Source of the DNA: Fasciolopsis buskii
Taxonomy: Eukaryota; Platyhelminthes; Trematoda; Plagiorchiida; Fasciolidae
DNA length: 64,000 nucleotides
Assembly (NCBI GenBank): GCA_008360955.1
Contig: LUCM01004720.1
Location: 62,023-126,022 of the forward strand
Direction of reading: 5' to 3'
Below the pieces are notes generated by a model. The model was not told the DNA's origin. It did no database searches and saw only the letters and a program-made list of their open reading frames with translations. Below, in pieces: positions 11,230 through 23,800 of the stretch. Numbering within the stretch: the first letter of the stretch is position 1; each line of letters opens with the position of its first letter. Position numbers and translations under genes: made by a program.

Positions 11230-13690
11230 CGCTTAGTGCCTGGACTCCCTAGCAGTACTCGTCCATCAATCGCCATGAGTCACACGCCTACAAAGAATCC
11301 CATACTGGATCGGTCGTCCCTCAGGATAATCGAGACCGCGCTGCCTACTGCATCGAGCGGGGTGGGCAGTGATAAGTGTGCTAATGCTCAGAGTTCCCTC
11401 TCTTTTATTCAACCTGTCTCTTCTGTCTCCAACCCAATCTAATTGCCCCTTCTGCCTGCCCATAGTGTCCCCACTGATAATACGCCCGATACTCGCAACA
11501 TTTCGTTGTCAAATAGTGTAGTAGGTGGTTTTCAGTCTGTTAGCTCACATTTTCTCAAGCCTCGTCAGCCTCTGAATCTCGGTTCCCTCAATCTGCGCAT
11601 TGTCACACAGGCCAGTAAAGAGGTGTCTAGCTCTGGCAATGCACTCATTCAATTCATTTCCGCTTCATCAATGAAAAACGAATTCGGGATTCGAGTAGAG
11701 TAATTCAATTAACTGGCCAAAATTTCGCGTGAAGATATTTCCTGTACACTTCAGTAGACGAAGCAGCTCAATCAGTGGGTCAACGCGGTGTATGAATAGT
11801 CTAAAGTGAGAAGGCCGAAGCAGCCCTTCTAGTTGGATCCCAGTTAACAGGCATTTTTGCGCCGTGAAACTGAGGGGATTAGTCGGGTTCCGGAAAGATA
11901 TTTGTGTGGAGCGCAGGTTATTTGACATCTAGGCATAGGTCCAAAAAGACGACACCACCAGCGTTTGGTGAAGTCGTCTGCGATAGCAATAAGAGCTCAT
12001 TCATGGTAGAAAACAAGCGCTTCAAGGATCAGTTTAGTTGGCCACAAGCTAACGTATTTAGTCCAACGTCTGCAGCTGCGAATCTTCGGGAGTTGTTCAT
12101 TGCCGCCCCTCCAACCGAATAAGAAGTAGAGTCGAGTAATTGACTTATGAACAGGTGAAAAGCAGCCGGTCCCGACGAACATCCCCAAGTTCTTTTCAAT
12201 CTGAGTGGGGAAGTTCTAGTGAAACCACTTACTTCGTTGCTTCATGATATTTGGAACGAGGAGCGTATTCCGTTGTCGTGTGGTTAGTCACTGATTGAAC
12301 CCATCTTCAAGAAGGGCACACGGAGTGACTGTAGCAATCACCGTGGGATTAGTCTAGTGCCGATAGTTACTAGTTTCAGAATCGGTAATGTTGCATTGTT
12401 TTACGCCGATTCGCGAGAGTAACATCCGCGAACAGCAGGCCGGATTTCATCTAGGTCGAGGTTGCATCGACCAAATATTCGGTCTCCGGAAGTTGCTCGA
12501 AACGCGCCACACACCGCCGCCCTACGATCTTGATCTTTCTCGATTTGAAAGGTGCTTTCGACTCCGTGGATCGACCAGCACTCTCCTACGCTCTTCACCG
12601 GAAGGATATGCCAACGAAGTTTGTGAACCTGTTGCGAGCACTGTAGTTGCGTTCCTATGACCGCGTGAAGGTATACGGTGAGCTATCAAGTTCTTTCGAA
12701 ACCACTAGTGGCGTTCGACAAAGGTGTCCCATTTTTTCCATTCCTGTTTAACTTCGTCCTGGACGAGGTGATGGAAGATGCTTTAGGAGGTCTCCGCGAT
12801 GTAGGAGTCGAACAAGGAAATGGAGGGAAACTTTGTGACCTAGATTACGTAGATGACGTCGTGTCTTTTAGAGTCTGTGGAGTATGCACAAAGGGCACTA
12901 GATGGACTCTCAAGATCGGTCGCTGGGTGCTTGGTGCTGAGCGGAGAGGAACTAGTAATTGTAGACCGTTTTACCTACCTCGGTAGNNNNNNNNNNNNNN
13001 NNNNNNNNNNNNNNNNNNNNNNNNNNNNNNNNNNNNNNNNNNNNNNNNNNNNNNNNNNNNNNNNNNNNNNNNNNNNNNNNNNNNNNNNNNNNNNNNNNNN
13101 NNNNNNNNNNNNNNNNNNNNNNNNNNNNNNNNNNNNNNNNNNNNNNNNNNNNNNNNNNNNNNNNNNNNNNNNNNNNNNNNNNNNNNNNNNNNNNNNNNNN
13201 NNNNNNNNNNNNNNNNNNNNNNNNNNNNNNNNNNNNNNNNNNNNNNNNNNNNNNNNNNNNNNNNNNNNNNNNNNNNNNNNNNNNNNNNNNNNNNNNNNNN
13301 NNNNNNNNNNNNNNNNNNNNNNNNNNNNNNNNNNNNNNNNNNNNNNNNNNNNNNNNNNNNNNNNNNNNNNNNNNNNNNNNNNNNNNNNNNNNNNNNNNNN
13401 NNNNNNNNNNNNNNNNNNNNNNNNNNNNNNNNNNNNNNNNNNNNNNNNNNNNNNNNNNNNNNNAGTAGACTACGCTGGTTGGGTCACGTGTTACGCATGT
13501 CGAACACTCGTTTATCATGCCGTGCCCTGTTTTGTGTTCCTCTCATTGAATGGAAGAAGCCATATGTAGGTCGAAAGATGACGTGGCAGCGTTGAATGAG
13601 AAAATGTACGGCGAACGTAGGTAAAGTAGGTGCCTCACGTCTTCCTGGTTGGGGTCCGAAAGATAGGTGAACTAGCTCGCTGGAGACAGT
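11230..13690 (+). mobile_element. RTE-like LINE copy with internal deletion and an assembly gap
   Basis: Plus-strand blocks, in order: LNLGSLNLRIVTQASKEVSS near 11,580 (start of the endonuclease domain); SWIPVNRHFCAVKL across frames near 11,835; F-K-D-Q-F-S-W-P-Q near 12,022; REQQAGFHLGRGCIDQIFGL near 12,430; L-S-R-F-E-R-C-F plus a shifted frame for AFDSVDR near 12,545; ALGGLRDVGVEQGNGGKLCD and DLDYVDDVVSF near 12,790-12,870 (the catalytic YADD, here YVDD); EYAQRALDGLSRSVAG; VDRFTYLG just before the gap; and RLRWLGHVLRM just after it. The jump from early endonuclease to the linker implies a deletion of several hundred bases. Many stops and frameshifts show it is inactive. Confidence 0.8.
12987..13463. 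other. Assembly gap of 477 Ns
   Basis: A run of N inside the RTE copy. The flanking reading frames (T-Y-L-G before, R-L-R-W-L-G-H after) are normally separated by roughly 450-500 bases in this LINE type, so the gap size is plausible. It probably hides only LINE sequence, but that is inference. The long ORFs crossing it are artefacts. Confidence 0.97.
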
Positions 13691-13694
13691 AAAG

Positions 13695-15940
13695 GATATG
13701 GCAGTGGACTGTGAACAGTGGCGGTTGTGTTGTCATTTTCTATCGAAGCAGAATGATTAAGAACACGTGCGTTTTTTACAGTTGGACTGTGTTCCGTATG
13801 TTGATAGCAGCAGCTTCGCATCTTTTCCCGCCTGTGTAGGTCCACTCCCTTTTCCCCTTGGATATTCACACCTTTATAGAAACTTGCAGCTCTGAGGGAA
13901 ATGCAGTGTTTATTGGGGCTTGCCTTGCTGTTTAACGCCAAACGATTGTGATGACGGTGATGAATTGTATTGGATAGCAGTTTTCAAACTAATCTAGAAC
14001 ATTTTTTTCGTTGAGAGCAGCCTTCATTTTAAGTGGTAGGATTTTGAGAAAATTCTCAATAGAGTCTGTGACCACCTACAACATCAGGTGGATTGTTTGC
14101 ACTGTGCTTATTGACGGTTAAACCAAAGGTTTGCAATATGTTTCATGTTATATAGATCGACAAATACTGCATGGATATGGGCTTGGGGGAGTATGATTTC
14201 ATCTCGGTCTGTTAGCCAGCCATCGCGTAAATTGTTTTTTAGCCGTTTGACTTTTCATCAGCCGACCACCATGTGCAAGTCCTCAGCGAAAGGCCACTCG
14301 TTCAGCAACATGGTAGCAACATTAACCGCACGCGCTTGAAATCCTGCGCAAAAATATTGTCTACGGCTACTGTCAAGTTATCCAACCTAAAAGGCATTGT
14401 CTAGAACGCTAGAAGACTTCCAGTGAACTCACGGCCGCATCTGATGAAGCTGCAAATGGGTTAAGTATTGTGGAAAACAAAATAAAATTCTATCGACTAC
14501 TCCTTTGAAGGTATCATCTAGCGCGCGGGCGGAAGTGAACAGCAAATAAGTACCTATCACCCAAGGGAATTGCTTCATTGGAGACATTGCATACTTGTAA
14601 AAAACTTCGTCGAACCGACAGAGTTGGCACCCAAGACGCTAGGGGATAATAATTTGGTTCTGTTCCGGGGAAAATGCTCGTTTCAGGAAGGACTGAAAGG
14701 GAGTAAAACATTTCTCTAAGACTGTTATGTGATGAGGTTTTACCACGCTTTAGAATCTTACTGGGGAAATCCGATCTTCAGCGGTTATAAAGAGTGAATA
14801 CTGAACCCAATTGCGTGTTTTCAGATCTATAATCCCATATGAAAGATGCTTGCAATGAGCCTATGAAGAAAAGCACATGGTGATACTGAATTTTTGGATG
14901 CAGAAGCACTACCGACATAATGAACGGAAGTTTCTGACTATTGCGTTTCTTTTGACCAGACCATACCAGATCCTGTCAAGGATTGTTTGACAAAACAAAA
15001 CGAAGCGAAAATCTTACTGGGAAATTTCCATGGTGTACTAAGTGAACGAAGTGAGACGGTAGCTTGGGTGCAGTTGCACTCACGGATGCTTTTAGCGGCA
15101 ACATGGGCCTGATTGCATGCAGAACTTTCAGATTCTCAGGCAACCCTATTCGAAAGGACTGAGACAAATTAAGAAAGGGAGGAGAGGTTTCCAGTTTTAT
15201 ATGGTCTATAAGTTTTACTGTGCAAGATCTAGGAAGCTAAGCTAACGTAATGGGGAATATACCCCTCGAATCTGTTTTTCGGTCGGCGTCGACGTTCGGA
15301 CTCCAGATCTGGTTGATAAAGATCATATGTAGACTCTGCTTTACTTGGAAAACAGTGGGAGTGGCCTATACTTCAATAACTTCAATCCTCCGTATGTGAA
15401 CTGGGTATTGGGGACCATTAGCCCGGGGCTTGCTCTTCCTCTCGGGGTATGTTGCCAGCGGTTCCGCAGTTATCATTTCATCAACAATATCAGAATTCAG
15501 CAAAATTGCAGAATGACTATGGGTCCGATAATCCTGCATATAAATGCAGACGTTGATATGACTGACCGCCTGCCCACGACAGCGTACGGTGACCAAATGG
15601 TACTGTCAATTTACTGGAACGTAAAATTCTGTTAAAGTAAAAACCGCACTCGAGACGAGAAGTACAGCTAACTTTGCTTCATTTGGTATGAATAACCGCC
15701 GTAGATTTTGACTCATCATAACTATGAGCCTGACGAGAAATTAACACGACTAAATTGACGTCGCACTGATTGCACCAGTCAGTAACCTCAGCAAAAATGC
15801 CGCATGAGAACGTCGATGGACCGACTCAACCGGCAGAAGAATACATTGATGAGTGTTGATTAGGTAAGACTAATAAAGGCCATCTTATTTTGACCATTGA
15901 ATGAACTTTTGTTCGTTGGACCTAGCTGTTCTCTTCAGAG
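13695..15940. other. No gene recognised
   Basis: Several ORFs of 60-100 codons, none with a recognisable domain. The plus reading at 15,345-15,635 (NNFNPPYVNWVLGTISPGLA) and the minus reading at about 14,330-14,150 (WPFAEDLHMVVGRLMKS) look protein-like and may be scraps of retroelements. I could not match either to a family. Confidence 0.3.
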
Positions 15941-15944
15941 TTGC

Positions 15945-18900
15945 TGAGAAGGGGTGACACTAGCTGGACGATTGAGTCGATTCGGAATTAGCGGACGAAA
16001 TGGAATAGACATTTTCTTTCTTTTCTGCATTACTAAGCAGCACCAAATCACGCTCATGATGAAAACATTGTGGATGACATGTGAGAGGGAACTCAGAAGG
16101 ACATCCTGGATCCTACTAATACGCGCGGGGCTGACAATTTCTTGCGATGAAAAAACCTTGGGCTGCTGAAGGTTCGCAAAGCACCTATTGATGTTGGAAC
16201 AGGCTTAAAACAGGTCGAAAATGAGCAAAAAAGCAAAAAATATCTATCGTAGAATCTGTAGCCAAAACCTAGTGCTGAAGTAACCCAAGCTGTGGGAATC
16301 TGAGGAGCCTCTAGGAGATGAAATATTAATTCCTCAAAAGGTTTTTTAGTGCCCGAACAGACAGGCGCGAGTTGAGGTTGTTATTCGCACACCGATAGTC
16401 AGTGATGGATTGGTCGCCAATAACAGAGGGAAAGTGAAGCATCAGTTAAGCAAAACCGATATAGAAAATATCCCGTGGCTTATGGCAGTTTTGGGTTGTT
16501 TCCGTTCACTTATGGAAAGTTCGCGGAGTCGGAGAGGTTACAGGTTCTGTATTTCACCAGAACTCATTAAATTTTCAAAACGTATGAAATGATTTCATTG
16601 GTACAAGAGGGTTACGTATACAGCCAGCATGACAGCTGACAGTGGTATTCATCTTGCTGACTTCCTCAGGCAGCCTGGAACGCAAGTGTGAATAAAAGTT
16701 CTGAAACCGCTTTGCAAGAACGAATTGAATTCAATTCTTTTTGATTATTGCCTGGATAGTCCTATTTCGATTGTTTACAAGAAAATGGGACGTTTGATAT
16801 TCTCTTGCATAAGTAGTCACCTCGAGAAGCTCTAGTTCTTTGCATAGATCAGCAAAGGTTTTGAAAAACAGGCCCTATGGCGCCTACCTCGGTGACTTTG
16901 GGGTCGGTGAAATTTTTCTGTGAACTTTGGCAAAGCGTCAGCGAAATCGTTTACTTTTATTGAATTTCCAAGCTCTTCAAGTCGCGGAACTTCTGCTTAA
17001 CCGAATCAGAAATTCCCTGAAAGAAAGGTGCTTTTTGCGCGAGACACACGATTATCGTCCCAGTAGTACTAGCCACCAGGGGTTTACCTCAATTATCTCT
17101 GTTGTGACTATTATTACTGCCATTCTACTATAGCTACCTGCTTCTGAAGTTAAAGTTTCCGCTGTCCGTATGTACGGCTTGGCAAGCGATAAGCCATAGA
17201 GTCTGATGAAGAGTATCTAACTCTGAAGCAGCTAGCAGACGCACTCACAGACTAGTCTAAACAACGTGGGCATCCAGTAAGCGTGAATAAATGGGCTGTT
17301 GCAAGAATCGGGAAAAAGAAAGCCGAATCAAATGCCTTGGCTGGTTACCCGTTAAGAGTAGTTTCCTGCGCACTAAGGGGAGAAATACCTCGATGCCATC
17401 ACGACAAACATCAAGAAGAGTGGGGGACGGACAAGTTATCAGAATATGTGATTTTGTTTGGTAGTTGGACGGATTCCTCCGCCATCATTTGGGATATTTC
17501 TACCTGAATATATCCAGATTTCTGTATGATTCTTTTAAGTGCGCAACTGGAATATATTAGTCTTTTTGTCTATCCCCTTAATTATACATAAATGGCCAAA
17601 CTGTAATGGGTTCAGATAACTGATTCCAGCCCTGTAGGTGGGATTAATGGGATCAAATGCAGAGTTAACCGATAGCCACGAAATCATTTTGGATAAATTA
17701 CACATGTTATATGGGTTATTTGGTATAGATTGGGCATTTTTCTTGAGGTTATTTAAGCCCGAGGTAACAATCATACTTCCAACTGCAATGAGATAACCGC
17801 ATTCACAGACAAGGACTTAGAATAAAGGAAACATTCCAAAGCCTTTACTCATGTGATTTGATTGCTGAGTAAGACGACTGACCTTTGAAACACACCCCAA
17901 ACTGATATGGTGAAAGAAATTATTTCAAAGGCATTCAAATGGAAATAAGATCTCCTTTTGTAAGTGCCTTACTAGGAGAACAGCATATAAGGGAGCCTGT
18001 GGAATATGTCACAACAGGGTTTGCACGGGAACCTCCTATTGAAGTTTGAAAAATGAGACACACCGAAAACAGTTCGTAGAATAATTACCTAGTAGCAGTT
18101 TTTATCGAAATTTCAGTCTTCATAGGTCGCAACACTTGGAGCTCAATTGAGTTATCACATTTCATTTGAAACAATGGAATATTCCTGTTGGACTTTCTTC
18201 TAGTTAAGTAGAAAAAACCCACTTTTCGCTTAGATTACATCGTGCATATATAGAAAAATCGGTGCTTCGATTATCTCCAAAATCTTGCTTTCATTTTCTG
18301 CGATCAGTGCTAGAAAGCCAGAATAAATTTGGAATTTGCGAGGGTTTACTGTCAGTTCAAATGAACTATAAAGTAATGATGGGCTAGCTAGTTTTGAGTC
18401 AATGAACTAGAAATGCTTCAACAGCTGGAAACAAATAGGGTCGCTACCAGGAAGCACCATGTTCAATTAATGAAACAGTGATTTCTTTAGACCAACTCTG
18501 ACTGGATAAACTGGGAGTTAGATATGGTTAGAATTCCGCTTGATTTGCGAAGTATTTTGCAAAATAGTCAATAAGAGTCACTGAATTTAGTTAGACAATG
18601 CGTGGCGGAACCTTCTGATCTCGGGTAATTCACTAATAGACGTTGCAGCTCCAGGTTCTCCCGCCTAAATAAATCTGGGCGGTTTTTGAGGGGAAAATGA
18701 GCATTTGGTTGGATCGATCATTGGAATATCCAGTTCATATGGTACTGAATTGTGGACTGATTTTCTATCTTAGTGTACAATTTGAGTGTGCAAAGCCCTG
18801 AAACAAAAACCGAGGGCATTTGCGATGTGCAAGATAACAAACGGTTCCCAGACACAAACAGTACAAAATAATTCTCAAAATTTCTCCAAAACAAGGATAA

Positions 18901-19130
18901 TGCGGAAGTAAATACGAAGAAATCATTATACAGGAAGGGAAAGCCAACCCAAAGGTGTACTGCTTTCTTATCCATTTCAAGACCACGTTGAAGCAATCGG
19001 TAGGCATGACCAAGAATGAACTGGTAATATTGGAAACGGATAGTCTGGAAGAATCTTTTGTCTTTTACTTCCTTTTGCTAATGAAATAACGTACATCATT
19101 TTCCAAGACGGGAGCCGCGGCCGACAGAGG
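15945..19130. other. No gene recognised
   Basis: Only short broken ORFs. The 15,954-16,169 reading begins with a neat phrase (LAGRLSRFGISGRNGIDIFF) but has no domain I know. No paired splice sites or RNA genes were noticed. Confidence 0.3.
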
Positions 19131-19153
19131 GCTGCCAAGTGGGGAAGTTGATC

Positions 19154-19223
19154 GGCGGTGGGAGGATTCGAACCAGCGACCTGCACATCCAGAGGCCACG
19201 ACCTTATCCGCTTGGTCACCGCC
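19154..19223 (-). repeat. tRNA-like sequence, probably a SINE head or tRNA pseudogene
   Basis: On the minus strand a 7-base arm GGCGGTG pairs perfectly with CACCGCC 70 bases later. Between them lie tgaccaagcgg, one mismatch from the polymerase III A box, and a perfect B box GGTTCGAATCC. A CTG triplet sits where an anticodon would be. The anticodon and T stems pair poorly, and the bases after the acceptor arm do not fit the usual U8-R9. I therefore read it as a tRNA-derived element rather than a working tRNA gene. It ends just upstream of a CR1-like LINE. Confidence 0.5.
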
Positions 19224-19269
19224 GCGGATCCTCTGAGGTTCCTCCAATAAAATATCAGGTTGATCAAAA

Positions 19270-20840
19270 TCAGTCGTTGTATATGACCATCGAGATTGCG
19301 GATAAGTTAAATGGAGAAATCACTATAAGGGAACCATTGGGTAATATAAAGCAACCAGATACTTCTAAAGCTGTAAGCCCCGATGGATGCACTAGTGAAT
19401 AAGTTACTTGGAGCTACACTTGGAAAAACCCCGGGCAAAATTTTCAACACTTTAATAGACGACGGCAATCTACCAGAAGACTGGGTGGTATCGGAATTTA
19501 TTCCCGTTTATGAGAACTGCATTAATGATACACAGGTCAGCTACAGCATCATAAATCCTATTTTGGTAATGCTGAGAAAATCCGGAGTGAGGACGTTGGA
19601 TCATCTAAGCAGAAGCTAGATGTTTACAACGAATCCAAACATAGTTTAGGTATGGGAGATCAATGTTGTCGAAATTACTTATCTTCTCCGACTAATTAGT
19701 TATCAAGTTAGAAGAAAATGAGTCAAATTCTGTTATCTGGACTTCCGGAAGACTGCCTCGGTGGTTCACAGCCTCCTGGGGAAAGAACGAGAGTACAACA
19801 GACTTATGGCCAAGGTAATGAAGTACAGCACTAAGCAAGTGGTATGAGAATCTCAGTTTGATCGCTAGGATTGTGCAAGAATCTATCAAAGAATTACAGT
19901 GGTGAGCTGCATTAAGCAGTGCCTTAAGAGAATAAGCTTTCGGTCAGAGGTAGAGTAAAAGTTGTCATACAGAGGAAGATTAAATGGCACAGTGCCGCAA
20001 GGACCTACTGAAGGGCCTATATTTCTGATGCACAGAGGCAGTCTGGCTAAATGGATTGGATAATTCATTTTTTACTATTGTGGATGACGTAAAGCCTGCA
20101 GGAAAATCAGACGTATGGGCTATTCAGCATAATTTGGATTAAGTCTACCAATTTTCAGGAGCGTGGGATATATTTTTCAACTCGAAGAAATTCAGCATCT
20201 AATAAAGGGGGGAGGGTCAGCGACCTTTTATTCAAGGGCCTACTGGACGAGCAAATAGCTCTAATGTGGAGCACAGACGTACAGAAACTGGGACTGTCTG
20301 TTAGTGTTTGCTCAAAACCTGACCTGCTGCTTCAGTGAGTTTTAAAAAACTCAAGCGGAGCTCTGCATCAACTAAAAAGACTTCTTGGCTCCACGAAACC
20401 GAAGAAAGGTCAGACACCATCTAGAGAAATGTGGTTAGTCTTGGAGATCACACCTAGGGAAGGATCGTTTTTTTAGAGGGGTCACACTGACTGTTTACAA
20501 GATTGTTTACAGTGTATAGAAAGTTGACTTATTCCCAAAGATTGCATCAGCAATGATTGTTTGCTTGGAAATCAAGAAGGCAAAATGACCTTGTGCAAGT
20601 CACCGAAACAGTATCAGAACTAACCAAAGCTGCAGGTTCTGTAGTGAATTGAGTAAAGGAAGGACGCCTGCATCAGAGGTCAGGAAACGGCCAAGAAAAA
20701 GAGAAAATAAGAAAAAGAATAAGAAACTAGTCGTTTTCAGTGAGAGTAGTAAGATGATGGATCAGGCATCAACGAAAAACAACAAATGTTGATTCAGTGA
20801 ATGAATTCAAAGGACATTTAGACAGCATGTAAAAACTGTA
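19270..20840 (+). mobile_element. Decayed CR1/Jockey-like LINE, reverse-transcriptase part
   Basis: Plus-strand blocks in order: KAVSPDGCTSE and LPEDWVVSEFIPVYENC (family form S.GPDG ... LP.DWK.A.V.PIFKKG) at 19,360-19,530; N-G-T-V-P-Q-G-P-T-E-G-P-I-F-L-M near 19,985 (SGVPQGSVLGPLLFL); VDDVKPAGKSDVWAIQHNLD near 20,080 (FADDTKL, with F-A-D-D now V-D-D); WDIFFNSKKFSI near 20,165; D-LGLSVS, then S-S-G-A-L-H-Q-L-K-R-L-L-G-S near 20,290-20,390; and VNEFKGHLDSM at 20,797-20,831, the usual C-terminal VNAFKNRLDKY. This architecture is that of CR1/Jockey LINEs, not of the RTE copies elsewhere in the window. Stops and frameshifts show it is dead. Confidence 0.75.
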
Positions 20841-20844
20841 TTCT

Positions 20845-23800
20845 TAGTTCAAGAGGCAGCCAGATGTGCAGCTTGCATAAACATTCCACAAACCCCTCTG
20901 TCTGTGAGTACTTTGTCTCGCATCATTGCATACTTCCGAGGACGGATAACGACAAAATGTGTAGGATTAGCATCAAATAGAAGTGTTGTAGAGCAGGACG
21001 CATTATGAGTATTAACAAGAAAAGCCCAAGATCGTGGTAACTTGAAAAATCCTCTGGGCTTTTAGCTGTCGTAACATCAGTAAATACAAGAAGTTCACCA
21101 ATGCGAGTCAAGTCTTGAAGGCAAACTGAGCTGAAGTTGCACATGCTAGTGGTACATTTGACCGGTCGCCTAATGCCGAGTTGATTGGAATTACTACTGA
21201 GCAGCTGACTATTCACCGAAGCAAAGGACTGATTCATTTAAAAAAAATGTTCACATCGTTATGGGTGCAAATGAAGGACTAAGATGGAAAAATGAATTTA
21301 TGGTTTGTATACCATAGTGAGCAGCCACAGAAACCATGATTTATAAAAATCGTGAAAGGTTGAAAAATAGGAAAGTGTGCTAAATGTACTACTTTGCTAA
21401 CATAAAACACATGATTCCAAGAAAACAAGGGTGACTTTGAAAATGACCATCTTATTTTTTCATCCTGTTCCCGGCTAATAAACCGCAGTTAGTTTTAGAG
21501 TACTAGATGCGTTTTCCAGCATTTGGTGACATTTATAGTCTAGTAAAATCAAAAACCATTTTCGTGGCAGTCTTTAGCTCTACGCATGTACGGTTTCAGG
21601 TTTCATGAATTTAAGGCAGGTGTTTTTAGCTTAATCTTTCTTGATTGTTGTTTCGTCCTGTTGCGTCGGTACGCAAATCGTTTGGATTATCCTTGACTAT
21701 CGACTCCTCCACCGTCCAATTCCCAGTAGGACCAAACTGCGAGCAAGAACCCATAGCTCACACTGTCTGAAAAGGGGACAGATGGTCACATAATGTTGAC
21801 CTGGATTGCTTGCTGTAATGGGTGAGTGTGATTGACTGGGTTGGATAAGAAAGTGTCGATAGCTGATTGGTTGGGGGCTGGACTGAAGGGTGGACGGAGT
21901 GTTATCAGTCATTCGTAGATATGAGTGTGATGTGTGAATGAAACACTTGGGTTACTGTGTGTGGAATATGCGAACATATTGTTGGTTAATGTCAACGAAG
22001 CATATGTCCTTGGACTGACTAAATGAGGACTGGCACTTTGGTGATGAAGTGCTTCCAGAAGATTTTCGATTTGCTGACATATCCTCCCCAGAGTTAACCA
22101 CTTTTATCTCTGAGTATATTCGTGCCTCGCGTATACTGTGCATGTTCAGGCATGGTCGGACCCTAGCCACAATCAAAAATTAGAGCAACGAATTCTGCCC
22201 TAGCGGTGTATTCAAATGCTGAGTCGCCATCAGTTATTACTGTCGAAGGACTGGGAGAGCGAAAGACCAAGCAGGCTGCTTTAGGGCACAGTTTCCAGCC
22301 TCATTGCCGGTTCTACTTAGCATCTTTCAAATGGGTAATTGTTATTACTTGACGTAGATGTCGTTGTGTCTGTATTGAGGCTAAAACGGTCTTGTTGCAC
22401 TAACAGACCCACTTTTCTGTTGAAAATGCGGCTGCATGGAATACAGACGAAACCGCTGCTGCGGATGGACCAACAAAGAGAGAGTCTGTTTCGGGAATGC
22501 CACCGGTTCCTCAGAAGGCAAAAATCACAAACCATCCGGTGGCCGCACCTGGTGTGCGCTTGCGTTCCTTAAAAACAATGGGTTTTGGGATTAAACCTAC
22601 AATGGTAGACAAAACTAACTATACGGTCTCAGATGAATCATTTTACGGTATTGCTTCAGTCTGTTATATTCGATTTTTGCAGCTGAAGGGGAGCACTTTG
22701 CCCAGAAGTTCTCAGCAAGGAATACTTCCAGATTGGTCAGAAAAGATAAGACAAATTCCTTCCACTCTCTAACAGTGGCATTGGGGCCAGAGAATCAGGT
22801 TCAATTTCTGTTCCAGAGGACAAAAAACTAATTGGAGACCTTCCAACGTTCTGTTTTACATGGAATTACAGATCTAGTGAAGTCGTATAAATATTTTAGG
22901 CATTAATGTCATATGGTGATACCTTCAAAGGTTCGCCATCATACTGTGGTCATTGCAACTACTGATCAAGCAGAATGAGCTAGAGTTGGTAACTTTGGAC
23001 CGCTGGTCTGCGGCCATTTCTTTTACGGTAAACCTGGCTTGCTCCCAGTGAGCTTGATTTGGGGGCATCTTTGTTGGGTTGTACGACCATTTGAGTAGGC
23101 TGATTGGGCCTCAGAAAAAATGTTGCACAGTTTTTCCGTGATAAAATTTTATATTCTCATTTGGACGGTTATAGGTGTACTGACTGATTTAGTAAGGATC
23201 TGGTATGTAGAACCAAGTCACCGGACAGCCGTTATGTGAAAGGAAACTGTTATCATTTGTTTTGGTTTTCTGTATGGCTTGCGTTTTTCACCATTTGACA
23301 ATCGTAGTCTGATCGTCTGAGATTCAACTGACCCCAGCGGACGTTTTGGAAATGAATGGCGCCGCATGAACCAGACAGGGTTCTACGCAATTGCTGTTCT
23401 GGGGTCAGATTAGCCAAGCTTGGTCAAAGTGCTATTGGCGATTGAATCACAAACTATACTTAAGCGGCTGCATGTTTTAAACGCAGACCGTGAACTAACT
23501 TGGAGATTTAGATGTTGGTAAATAGGGTATCTGAGATGAGTGCCACATCAGAGTTGGTAGACTGTCTTGCTCACTTGGGCAACTATATCTTTGGTCTTCC
23601 GCGCTTACCAAACTCCTACCTGTGGCTCCAAAAAGCTGTGGCATATATCAACTGCTACATCCCGGCAAGTCGCTCGGCAGCAGGTCAGACCGGGTTTAGG
23701 AAAACCAGGGCCTATAGCAACTTATCCAGCTTAATGAGCTCCGTTGGTTGAGGCAAATGTTGTGCAAGGCAAATGCAGGTCTACCATACCATATTCTGCT

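Noticed and set aside
12853..13569. Long plus and minus ORFs of 188-238 codons
   Set aside because: They exist only because they run across 477 Ns inside a LINE.
19154..19223. Functional tRNA-Gln gene (CTG triplet in the loop position)
   Set aside because: Anticodon and T stems pair badly and U8-R9 are missing, so it was kept only as a tRNA-like repeat.
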